Below, one piece after another: positions 10,306 through 20,038 of a stretch of 64,000 nucleotides of DNA. The stretch spans positions 287,763,501 through 287,827,500 of the forward strand of contig OX465599.1 in the NCBI GenBank assembly GCA_950022295.1. Direction: 5' to 3'. Each line of letters begins with the position of its first letter. The stretch's first letter is position 1. The stretch is from Bromus sterilis. Lineage: Eukaryota; Streptophyta; Magnoliopsida; Poales; Poaceae. The notes below the pieces were generated by a model that saw only the letters and a list, made by a program, of their open reading frames with translations, made no database searches and was not told where the DNA came from. A program made the position numbers and the translations under genes.

Positions 10306-10893
10306 TAAGCCGTCACCCTTCCTTCCTTTGGTCCTCCCGTGTCCTCTGTGTGTGGATCTATGATGCTTTTAGACGGGATTTTGCGCTTGTTCTCTGTGAT
10401 GTGATGCTGCTCCTCGCAGGTTTTGCTCGCCTGTGCGTGCTGGACTTGTAGTTATGTGCATTTTTTGTTATGGAGAGAAATGGGTAGCATTTCGCAATGG
10501 GTTTTGTAATGCAATTAACTGCAATAATTAAAATTTCCCAGTTTGGTGTGTCACATTCTAGTTATGTGCATTTTTTAGCTTTTGTTATGCTGTTATATGG
10601 CAGTGGTGAAGCATCAGGACAGTTTATACAAGACACTTATGTGCTTTTTCCAGTTTTTGTTATGCTGTTATATTGCTATAGTTGAACAAAGCATGTGTTA
10701 AAATGTGATTATCTGATATATATATGACCCTCTAATTGGTTAGGCTATGTTGAGAGTTGCCCGTTTGTCCCGAAGTGTTGATTCACTTCCGTTTCGGTTG
10801 AGAAATGGGCACTCATAGGTCCAAAATTTAGCAAAGGTCATGCCGAATTTTTCGGTCGATTTTTTGTATTAAGTTTTTGCCTCTCTTTTTATG
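10306..10893 (+). other. predicted 5' UTR intron of CACTA gene 2
   Basis: The donor GTAAG is at 10306. A polypyrimidine tract with the acceptor TTTTTATGAAG ends at about 10893, ten bases before the ATG at 10904. A partly repeated segment (TTTTGTTATGCTGTTATAT, near 10575 and 10658) lies inside, and the hairpin motif copy 2 is at 10769-10860. The exact acceptor is uncertain. Confidence 0.5.
10769..10860 (+). promoter_or_regulatory. conserved hairpin motif, copy 2 (upstream of gene 2)
   Basis: CCGAAGTGTTGATTCACTTC, then CGTTTCGG, matches copy 1 at about 24 of 28 positions. GAAGTG (10772-10777) pairs perfectly with CACTTC (10784-10789) around TTGATT, and CCGAA pairs with TTCGG outside it. GTCATGCCGAATTTTTCGG follows and contains its own CCGAA/TTCGG pair. 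As in copy 1, the motif lies roughly 100-125 bases before the intron acceptor. Confidence 0.65.
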
Positions 10894-10903
10894 AAGTGCA
10901 AAC

Positions 10904-13900
10904 ATGTTGGGCAACGACGGTGCTGTCCCTTCTAATACTGGCGAAGAACAAGCCGTAAACGCCAACAAGGTGTCATACTGGCGGTTGTCCCAGCAAATGT
11001 CGGACGACGATAATTATGATGAGCAAGACGACGGCGGTGATCATGAGCATGCCGGTGGCGACGATGAAGCAACAACCAGTGTAGGAGAGGATGACACCAC
11101 CACCGATGGCGGCGACCGCACCGATGGCGGCGACCGCACCGATGGCGACGCCTCCGACCCGTCCGCTAAGAAGAAAAAGAAGGACGGGAAGGATCGGACG
11201 CCGCAAGTGCTCTCACCCACCTGCGAGGAGATCACTGCAGTCTCACTAAGTGGCCTACCTTTGGAGCCTGCACATGTTGCAAGAGGGTACAGCATGCAAC
11301 TCGGGTGCATCGTCTGAGAAAGCATGTCTATCAACACCAAGCACATCAGATCCAATGCGGCTATGGTAGACAACCTCATTAGGAAGCTTCACAAACAATA
11401 CAAGTTCCCAGCGCAGTATGATAACCTAGATGCAGGGAACGCGGTAAACAGATTAGCCGTCACGAAGATGAGCAACGCCTTGAGCAGCTGGAAATTCCGG
11501 GTGAAGACCAAGATAGCTAAAGGTCAAAGCTGGGAGGCGATAAGTGCGAAAGAGCCGATGATCGACGAAGAAGAGTTCAACACCTTCAAGGCGGGGCTAG
11601 CTTCCGAGGAGGCTAAAATATGGACTGCATGGGGGAAGAAAATGTGGGACCAGAACATAGGTAACCATAAGTGCGGAAGCGGCGGTTACAGAGGAAAACA
11701 ACCCATTTGGGACAAGGAGGACGCCGAGCTGGAACGCCTGGGAATAGAGAACAGGTGGCACAAAATCATGGATCCACAGCTGAGGAACTTTGTCCGGGCC
11801 CGCTACTATTGGGACGACAAAGCCCAAGATTTCGTTACCGACGATCCGGAGGTGAAGGCGTTTGAGCTAGAGCTGGTAAGGAATTTACCGCGGATCTCAA
11901 ATTTATTGCATTCTAATTAAATAAGGTAGCCAAATTTCTAAATGGGTTCACCTTTCTTGTTCAGGAGAATGAACTAAATGCGACGTCTCCTCCGCCTTGC
12001 ACGTCGGATTCCCAGTCGTCGGCGGGGCCGTGGGACACAGCTTTCAACAGGGCTATGAACGCTTACAAGAAGAGGGACAAGTTGTTGCCCCCGACGTCAG
12101 CTGGCCGTGTATCCGGCTTTGGTACGAGCATGAAGTTTGGCGAGTACTACAAGGATATCAAGAAAAGGAAGGAGAGGAAGTCCTGGTCCTCGACAAAGGA
12201 AAAAGAGGAGGTTGAACAACTGAAGAAGAAGGTGGAGTCAATTCCAGACATCGTCGCGCAAAAAGTGAAGGAGAGGATTCGGGATATCATCCCCGCCGGG
12301 TTGATGGAGGGGCTAGCTGCTTGGAATGCGGCAGGTCGAGTGGGACCGATACAGTTGCCCAGCATGACCGGCAGCAACTCGGCCGCAGTCGACGTGTCAT
12401 CGGACGTGGTGACCCAGCCGGCCGCCGCCAACACCGCATTACTTAATAATGCACCCGAGCGGGACTTTGAGACGCCGCCCGCCGTCATCGGCCGTGTCTC
12501 GACATTAGTGGCGCCTGACCCTGTCTCGACGTTAGAGGAGCTCAACGCCATCACCAAGGTAACTAGCTAATTAGTTTAACCGCGTCCTCTCCTTTATGCC
12601 TTTGATGACTGCCATCTCATGACGACAAACACATGCATGTTTTGACTCAGGACACTGCTTGCGTACTCCTGCATAACGTGGCAGGCGTGTTGAAGAATGT
12701 TGCCATGGGCTTTCTCCTACAACCGGCGAACCGCATGATGCACAACATTCCACTGGATGATGCAGTGATGAAGGTCAGGTTGGCTCGGGTGTTGTCTGGG
12801 TTCGACGACTTGGCCCCCCCCCATCCAACCTCAGGGAGCCGAGGAGCACAAGGCCCTTGCTGAATGCTTCGGATGGCCCTTGACATGGCCGAAGACCCAG
12901 ATTCGTCTTGGCACGATAGAGTGCACCACCGGCGGCGCCACCTCGATTGTTCGGTCACGACCGCAGGCACCACCACCGGTCATCGCCACAAACAATCGCC
13001 ACCAACAATTGTTGGGAGCGTGTGTACCGCCCCATGGCAAGGGCCCCATCATTGCATCGCAACCTCCATCGCCCCAGCCCCCGCCACCACGTGATGAAGA
13101 GGACATGGCGCCACTTCATGGCGGCACCGACGACGATGATAACGTCCATGGGTACATCAACACTGGCATCAGCGAAGGATTGTACATGCCAGTCCTAGAG
13201 CAAGAAGAAGCCTTCGGGCGCCGCGCTCGCGATGATCAAACTGATCCTTCCAAGAAGCGGTGCCTGGACTATGGTTTATCTCAAGATACGCCTCCGGCCG
13301 ACGATCAAACAAACAAACCCATGGGAATCGTTTTCAGCCCTAACACACTCCGCCACACGGCCAGTGAGCAGATCAAATCCCCAGTGGATGGCCCTGTCAA
13401 GAAGAAGCAGAGGAAGAGAAGTAAGCCGCAGACCAAGAAGCAGCCACCGAAGAGGATCCGGGCTCAGGACGACGTGGTACCACCAACCAAGGATGGCATG
13501 GTTCGAGTTCATGTAGCTGGTGAACCGATACTGAGCAAGGAGCTGCACAATCTCGCACGTGGAGCTATGCTTAGTTTGCATGATAGTATCAAGGTACTAG
13601 AGCAGCTCCTTCTTCGTGACACAAATCCAGGTTACCCGGTTTTCACGGTCAAGGTGCCAAAGGACGTGCACTTCGTCCATGAAGCCCCCGCGGATCTGTT
13701 CTTCATAGCCTACGAGGACATCTTCAATCTGTTTCACTCGAGACGGCTGGACTATAACTTGGTCCGCCTTTACACGCTCCATCTAGAGATGAAGATCAGG
13801 AGAGAGAACACCCCGGACATCGCGATAGTGGATCCATACTACATGCGTGACTGCCAGTTGGCGGAACGATCAGCGGAGCGGCAAATGGCGAAGACATACC

Positions 13901-14644
13901 TCCAACAGTTCTTGGTGGAAAACAAGAGGAAGGACGTCATTCTTTTGCCTTTCTTTCCCGAGTAAGTGCCCACTCCCTCGTCGTCGTACGTAACTTTAGC
14001 TTCCTTAATTAGATTTGTTCCATTGCTCTTTTCCAACATGTCGTTTCATTCGTGTTGCGCAGAAACATATACTGCACACTTATCGTACTTTCCCCGAGGT
14101 ATTCGGTAGCCACCTATTTTGACTCGGGGAGTTTGATAAAGAAGAAAGACTACACTCGAATAAGGAGTGTTCTAGATGATGCTCTCGAGGGCTACGCCTC
14201 AAAGGGATGCAGTTTTGCCAACAAAACGGCGGAATGTATCCGAAATGGCAAACACGTGTTCAAACACACAACGGAGTTCCCCTGCGTCAAGCAGCCGGCT
14301 CGCAGCGTGAAGGAGGCCTTCTACGTCCTCCATCACCTGCGGGGCTTCGTCCGTGATTGTCAGATGCTTACACTGCCATCTAGTCTCCGAGGATGGGCCG
14401 AGAAGTTGGCGCAAATCGACGATGATAATCTCAGAGAAGACTTCTTCCGCATCCGAAACCAAATATCTGAAATCATGCAGCACGATGTCATGCCTTCAGG
14501 GGGACCTTACACTACGCCAGAGGGTTGCCTAAGAGAGAGGTCGAAGAACGCCCCCAAATGCAGGCTGACATCAGGACGTGGACGACGAAAGATGGCTATA
14601 AACCGTTCCCGCCGCCAAGTCTGCCGGGAAAGTCTTCATCATGA
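10904..14644 (+). pseudogene. CACTA gene 2: multi-exon accessory protein with a C48/Ulp1-like C-terminal region, disrupted
   Basis: Predicted coding exons are 10904-11875, 11965-12558, 12651-13961 and 14063-14644. The junctions CTG/GTAAGG..TTCAG/GAG, AAG/GTAACT..CTCAG/GAC and CGA/GTAAGT..GCAG/AAA all keep the frame. The protein starts acidic, then has a Lys-rich stretch, a Ptta-like transposon-protein region (WDKEDAELERLGIENRWHKI), a charged coiled-coil (EKEEVEQLKKKVESI), a basic KKKQRKRSKPQTKKQ nuclear-signal-like tract, and a C-terminal region shaped like plant-transposon C48 proteases (CTLIVLSPRYSVATYFDSGS, then QPARSVKEAFYVLHHLR). Lesions are TGA at 11315-11317 (in frame), a one-base shift in the C9 run at 12814-12822, and a shift at the G5 run near 14499. 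After that shift the frame ends ..DGYKPFPPPSLPGKSSS at 14642-14644. The role in transposition is not established. Confidence 0.75.
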
Positions 14645-14731
14645 AGTGTGCCTAGCTACAATGAGTATGTATCTTTTAGGTTTATGAATCCTTTGCTTTG
14701 TATCTTTGAGGTTTATGAATCCTTTGCTTTA

Positions 14732-14734
<3 letters not shown>

Positions 14735-14772
<38 letters not shown>
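14735..14772. repeat. (AT)n microsatellite, 19 units
   Basis: Uninterrupted alternating AT between gene 2 and the small downstream ORF of the CACTA element. Confidence 0.95.
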
Positions 14773-14775
<3 letters not shown>

Positions 14776-14804
14776 TGATATACTAATATGCCTTGACTAT
14801 ACAG

Positions 14805-15050
14805 ATGACGAAGTGCTACGTGGTGTTCGATGGACAGGTTCCTGGAGTCTACGACAAGTGGGAGGACTGTCATAGACAAGTGAACAAGTTCAGCGGCAAC
14901 AACTACAAAGGGTACGCGACTAGAGAGGAGGCGGTAGCCAAGTGGAGGGACCACACAAGGAAGAAGAACCGGATGCTTGTGAACCGGATGGTCGTGCTCC
15001 CGCTGATCTTGCTCACCGTCATCGCGCTTTTGCTCTACATGATACGCTAG
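14805..15050 (+). CDS. small CACTA protein: RNase H1-type hybrid-binding (viroplasmin-like) domain plus C-terminal membrane segment
   Basis: 81 residues. Residues 4-47 (CYVVFDGQVPGVYDKWEDC, QVNKFSG, YKGYATREEA) carry the hallmark pattern of the N-terminal hybrid-binding domain of eukaryotic RNase H1, also found in viroplasmin-type proteins. That domain binds RNA-DNA hybrids or double-stranded RNA. No RNase H catalytic domain follows. Instead a basic linker (HTRKKNR) leads to about 19 hydrophobic residues (62-80, VVLPLILLTVIALLLYMI) ending one residue before the stop, as in tail-anchored membrane proteins. The ATG is immediately preceded by CTATACAG, a good splice acceptor, and GAGTATGT near 14664 could be its donor, so it may be the last exon of a spliced transcript. 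It is the only CACTA ORF here without a visible lesion. The domain call is by recognition, not by search. Confidence 0.7.
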   Translation: MTKCYVVFDGQVPGVYDKWEDCHRQVNKFSGNNYKGYATREEAVAKWRDHTRKKNRMLVNRMVVLPLILLTVIALLLYMIR

Positions 15051-15344
15051 CTGGACAATGATGACTTATGATGACTTGTGATGTCTTGTGTAAGTACAAA
15101 ACAGATTTGTCGTAGACCTGTAATGGAGTGATGATGTGATGGATTTGGATAACTTGTGATGGACTTGGATAACTTGTGATGGATTTGGATAACTAATGAT
15201 GATCAATCTTGTGATGAATCGTGTACTAGTGATTTGGAGTACTTTGTGATGATCAATCTATTTTTTTAATCTGCTATTTGTATTTGTGAAGATTAAGCAG
15301 ATTGATGCTGATATAGATTTTTTTAAATGAAATATATTTTTAGT
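15051..15344 (+). other. CACTA 3' noncoding region with a 20-bp tandem repeat
   Basis: GTGATGGATTTGGATAACTT and close variants occur three times in tandem at 15136-15195. The rest is AT-rich TGATGA-type sequence with no ORF, likely the 3' UTR and terminator of the last CACTA gene. Confidence 0.7.
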
Positions 15345-15593
15345 GGCGCATATAAACAAGTTTTTAGTGGCGCATGAAGTTTTTTTATGGCGCACCGAAT
15401 TCTGTGGCGCACAGGGGTAGAGTGCGCCACAGAAATGTAATATTTCTGTGGCGCATGTAGCCCAGGTGCGCCACAGAAATGTGGATTTCTGTGGCGCACG
15501 GCTACATGCGCCACATAAACCAAATTTTAGTGGCGGTGATTCTGTGGCGCACCACCATATGTGCCACAGAAAGGTAATTTAGGTGCGCCACAG
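15345..15593 (+). repeat. CACTA right subterminal repeats
   Basis: Copies of TTTCTGTGGCGCA and its complement. About four are paired hairpin units (near 15403, 15443, 15484 and 15541), with several single copies at the outer ends (for example TTTTAGTGGCGCA near 15345 and 15361). Same motif as at the left end. Confidence 0.9.
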
Positions 15594-15614
15594 ATAGGCA
15601 GTTTCCTAGTAGTG
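15594..15614 (-). repeat. CACTA right terminal inverted repeat
   Basis: Ends CAGTTTCCTAGTAGTG, the exact complement of the first 16 bases of the element, followed by TSD TGG. Confidence 0.95.
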
Positions 15615-15617
15615 TGG

Positions 15618-16258
15618 GGACCCTTCACACTATAGAACTTGGCTTGTATATTCCAATGATGAGCCTCCTCAAACGAGCTCTAGGTCTTCTTGAGCAAGCG
15701 AGTTAGATGCACCCTCACTAGTTCCCTTGGAGAGCTTTTAGCTCACATGTGCATCCGTTGTATGGCAATCCCTACTCTTCACATCATATCTATCATATGG
15801 CTTTCTCTCGCCTATGATTGTCCTCATTGATGTGAGCCTTTCACACGTTTTTGTCTTCCTCCTCCACCATCTTTCTGTTTTGCATTTTAGGTGTCAAATT
15901 TCTTGCTCACGCTCATCCATTGCATGAGTGCTCAAAATTTCAAAAGGGAGTGGATCAGTTTGACTTCTGCCTGACTAGTGTTCTGGGGACGAGTCCAGAT
16001 AAGAATCCAAAGGAGACCAAGTGTGAAACTTTAGTAGATAGTTGTTCTCAACAAACTTTTTTTCTCTTTCTTCCCAATCCCTTGCTTGCACGCAAACACC
16101 ATTTGGAGACATTCGAGTCACGGACAGCAAGAGCTCTTGCACCTTTTGTTCTTTTGTTGCTTGTGTTAATGCTAATATAGACTCTTGCTTGTTAAGACTT
16201 GAATTGAATTGCATGCTTTGATTGCTTTACTTAAAAGTCCTTATTTGGTTGTGTGGCA
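15618..16258 (+). mobile_element. E1 gypsy element, 3' noncoding internal part, segment 3
   Basis: Continues the E1 sequence interrupted by the CACTA element and is collinear with E2 (about 34952-35595) and E3 (about 53020-53665). It ends at TGGCATGTCA, where the next long LTR is inserted. No conserved ORF. Confidence 0.85.
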
Positions 16259-18935
16259 TGTCATGTCGGGACCCGGGGTTAGCGTATGTAATTCCAGTCA
16301 TGATGCAATCACATGGAGAGCCGAGAGCCGTACCCACTTGTCTAAGCAGACAAGGCCAAGCACAGAACACTCTCGGAAAGCATCGTACGTGAGGGGCATC
16401 CCATCCAGGCCGGATGATCAACTGAGATGGGTCCTCATCGCCCGCTCACAAGTCTAAATGATTATGGGTGGTGAAATCCCATACTCATAGACAAGTCGCC
16501 TCAACCATGTTATCGATTGAATCATAACCCTTACATAAACAAACTCCAGACCGATCACTTAGTCGGGGTCTAGGGCGGGCTCGATCATACAACAAAGTGT
16601 GCACGCGACAGAGTCACGAGCAATCACATCGCGATGCCCCAAGCTGTGCACATCTAAGAGCCACTTGGTGTATAAAAGACCGCCAGCCAGATCACAACTA
16701 AGGTCTCGAAAACCCATACTAAGACATGCATGTTATAAACATACACGCAGCACACATGTCTAGTATGAACAACAGGTATCATCACATAACTCTACAAAGT
16801 ACCCTTTATTTACTTACACATAGAGCATACAAAGATCACATGTCTATGATCAACATTACATCATACAACGGAAGCAAATTAGGTCTGAGTACAGACAAGT
16901 TTAACAAAGGGCTTAGAGAAGCCTTGTAAACATACATGCCCTTCCACGAGGGACCAGACTGCTGTCTGGAACTATACTACTAAGGTCAACGTCGAGCTTC
17001 AGGAAGGCGACTCCATCGGGGTTCCGGGTTCTCATCTAAAACATAGAATAAGCAAACGTGAGTACAAAGTCGTACTCAGCAAGACTTACATCAGAACTAC
17101 ACTACTCATGCTCAAGTTTCAAGGTAAAAGAGGTGGGGTTCAACATGCATAAGTGCCAGCTTTGACTTGGCTAGTCCTGTACTACGAGTACCAGACTTTG
17201 AGGTAAGAAGCGTACACAAGTCCATTACCAAGTCTCCAACCAATACACCACTATGGTGCCTTCCTCGACTTCCCCACGAGGAAGCACGCCATAGCACTCA
17301 CGCTTATCTTGCGAGTTTTACAAGTATCCATTCAAGTTGTCTATGATCAAGTAAAGGTCTCCAAGTAGTCCATAACCGCGGACACGACTATTCGAATAGT
17401 TCATTAACCCTGCAGGGATGTACATCTTCACACGCGTGTCATCACTTATCGCCTCATTCTTGTCACCCTTGAAGCGGGTGTCGGACGTGGATGAAACCAA
17501 GGCACTACCCTCACATCACCTCCTCTAATCCAGGAGTCGACTACCTGAGTTTGTCACCGCTCGAGAGTCCGGCCGGTTCCACGAAACGGACTCAGATAAT
17601 GCAAGGGACCGAGACGCCACCTTTGACAGATGGTTTCACTGCCTCACAGGTCCACCCACATATCTATGGTTAGGTCAAATGGAAAGCCTGAATCTAGTGT
17701 GACTCCTGGACCGGATCGGGTACGTAAAGAGGCCAAACGGGGCTCCCATAAACCCTACATGTGGTCATACTCTTTGTCTTGGATCACAAAACAGGAACTC
17801 GGGGCCTAGGGCAGTGTTCAACGAGACAACCCACTGTGTACTCCTACACAGCCTCTCATCGTTCAGCTTTGTTTAGGGTGGATTCACCAACACGATATCA
17901 TTTGCATCACTGTGATCATTCATCCCGACTCACAATCATAACATCCTCATTGTATCACTAAACAGCAAAAAGCAGTAACAGTTGCAGGGGCCACATGCTC
18001 AACATTCAACTCCTCAATCTTCTAGGATTGTGGTTTGCTTAATACAGTGACAAAATGATAGGTCATGCATCGGAATGGGTTCAACTATGCGAAAGAACGT
18101 GTCTCGGTGATCCCCTAAACATGCATAAGCGAGACTGAGAGGGAAGTAGGATTTTATAGACATGATCAATGGGGTTTGCTTGCCTTGCTGACGATACACG
18201 GGTCTTAACGGTGGTCTTCTCCTTCGGGGGTGATCACCGTCTCGGAACGTCTGTCATCGGAGGCAATCATCAACAAGGGGGGACAACTTCGGAAGTAAAA
18301 TGCACATACACATCATATAGTTGTCCATGATGTATATGGTACTGGTATGTTGACCATTCAATTTAATTGAAGTGTATTGCAAAGGATTTGCAAATTCAAA
18401 CTTCAAATTTGAATTCAAATTAAGCCATATGCACATTTGCTACTGTTCCCCACGTTTTAAAATGGTCAAACATGAAAACAAATTGCATATTCTTAATCCT
18501 TAAATTTTTCTGATAATTTTTCATATATTATTTATTAAATTTGGAGTTAATATGAATTAGTTATGATTTTCTAAAGTTTTAATTGATTTTTTGGATTTTT
18601 CTCTGTTTTCTTTAATTCTTTTATTTTCTGGAAAATTGTTTATTGCATCATCATGATGCAATGCTGATGTCACAGGGGGGGCTGACATGTGGGGCCAGGG
18701 TGTCAGTCTCAGGGGGGTTAATCCCTCTGCTTAATTAATTTTAAATTAGATTAGGGGGGGCGAGGGCCCACCTGTCATTGACCTTGGGTTAAATGACTAG
18801 GGGGATTAGCCCCCTAATTAAGTGGGCAGGCCGGCTGTTAGCCGCCGGTGGCCACGGCTACGGCGGAGGGGTCACCGGAGTGGCGCTCCAGGGCACCAGG
18901 GGGCTCGCGAGGGGCACCAATCTGCTGCCCGTGGC
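16182..18935 (+). repeat. tandem duplication unit 1 (2754 bp)
   Basis: 16182 onward reappears at 18936 with an exact offset of 2754. The unit begins 82 bases inside the E1 flank, includes the TSD and the LTR start, and ends inside the LTR at CCCGTGGCC. The breakpoints share CTC. Confidence 0.9.
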
Positions 18936-20038
18936 CTCTTGCTTGTTAAGACTTGAATTGAATTGCATGCTTTGATTGCTTTACTTAAAAGTCCTTATTT
19001 GGTTGTGTGGCATGTCATGTCGGGACCCGGGGTTAGCGTATGTAATTCCAGTCACGATGCAATCACATGGAGAGCCGAGAGCCGTACCCACTTGTCTAAA
19101 CAGACAAGGCCAAGCACAGAACACTCTCGGAAAGCATCGTACGTGAGGGGCATCCCATCCAGGCCGGATGATCAACTGAGATGGGTCCTCATCGCCCGCT
19201 CACAAGTCTAAATGATTATGGGTGGTGAAATCCCATACTCATAGACAAGTCGCCTCAACCATGTTATCGATTGAATCATAACCCTTACATAAACAAACTC
19301 CAGACCGATCACTTAGTCGGGGTCTAGGGCGGGCTCGATCATACAACAAAGTGTGCACGCGACAGAGTCACGAGCAATCACATCGCGCTGCCCCAAGCTG
19401 TGCACATCTAAGAGCCACTTGGTGTATAAAAGACCGCCAGCCAGATCACAACTAAGGTCTCGAAAACCCATACTAAGACATGCATGTTATAAACATACAC
19501 GCAGCACACATGTCTAGTATGAACAACAGGTATCATCACATAACTCTACAAAGTACTCTTTATTTACTTACACATAGAGCATACAAAGATCACATGTCTA
19601 TGATCAACATTACATCATACAACGGAAGCAAATTAGGTCTGAGTACAGACAAGTTTAATAAAGGGCTTAGAGAAGCCTTGTAAACATACATGCCCTTCCA
19701 CGAGGGACCAGACTGCTGTCTGGAACTATACTACCAAGGTCAACGTCGAGCTTCAGGAAGGTGACACCATCGGGGTTCCGGGTTCTCATCTAAAACATAT
19801 AATAAGCAAACGTGAGTACAAAGTCGTACTCAGCAAGACTTACATCAGAACTACACTACTCATGCTCAACTGTCAAGGTAAAGGAGGTGGGGTTCAACAT
19901 GCATAAGTGCCAGCTTTGACTTGGCTAGTCCTGTACTACGAGTACCAGAGTTTGAGGTAAGAAGCGTACACAAGTCCACTACCAAGTCTCCAAACAATAC
20001 ACCACTATCGTGCCTTCCTCGACTTCCCCACGAGGAAG
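18936..20038 (+). repeat. tandem duplication unit 2, left part
   Basis: Copy of 16182-17284 with scattered single-base differences, about 15-20 by eye, increasing toward the right. It is interrupted after GAGGAAG by the reverse-oriented E-family element. Confidence 0.9.

Larger units (their letters stand above)
5220..15614 (+). mobile_element. CACTA (En/Spm-type) DNA transposon, about 10.4 kb, complete ends
   Basis: Terminal inverted repeats begin CACTACTAGGAAACTG at 5220 and end with its exact complement at 15614. They match over 21 bases with one mismatch. A 3-bp TSD TGG lies at 5217-5219 and 15615-15617, and the empty site ATGTGGGGACC is present in E2 (about 34945) and E3 (about 53013). 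Subterminal hairpin repeats flank both ends. Inside, in order, are a TNP2-type transposase gene, a second multi-exon gene with a C48-like region, and a small ORF with an RNase H1-type hybrid-binding domain. All read left to right. The two large genes carry stops and frameshifts, so this copy is not autonomous now, although its ends look usable in trans. Confidence 0.95.

Noticed and set aside
14052..14687. ORF end reading ..SGGPYTTPEGCLRERSKN.. as the natural C-terminus of CACTA gene 2
   Set aside because: Another frame gives a more protein-like tail (EVEERPQMQADIRTWTTKDG ..) ending at 14644, so the track frame is probably shifted after the G5 run near 14499.
16209..16457. Identical 82-residue ORFs here and at 18963
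   Set aside because: Produced by the tandem duplication of a noncoding LTR segment.
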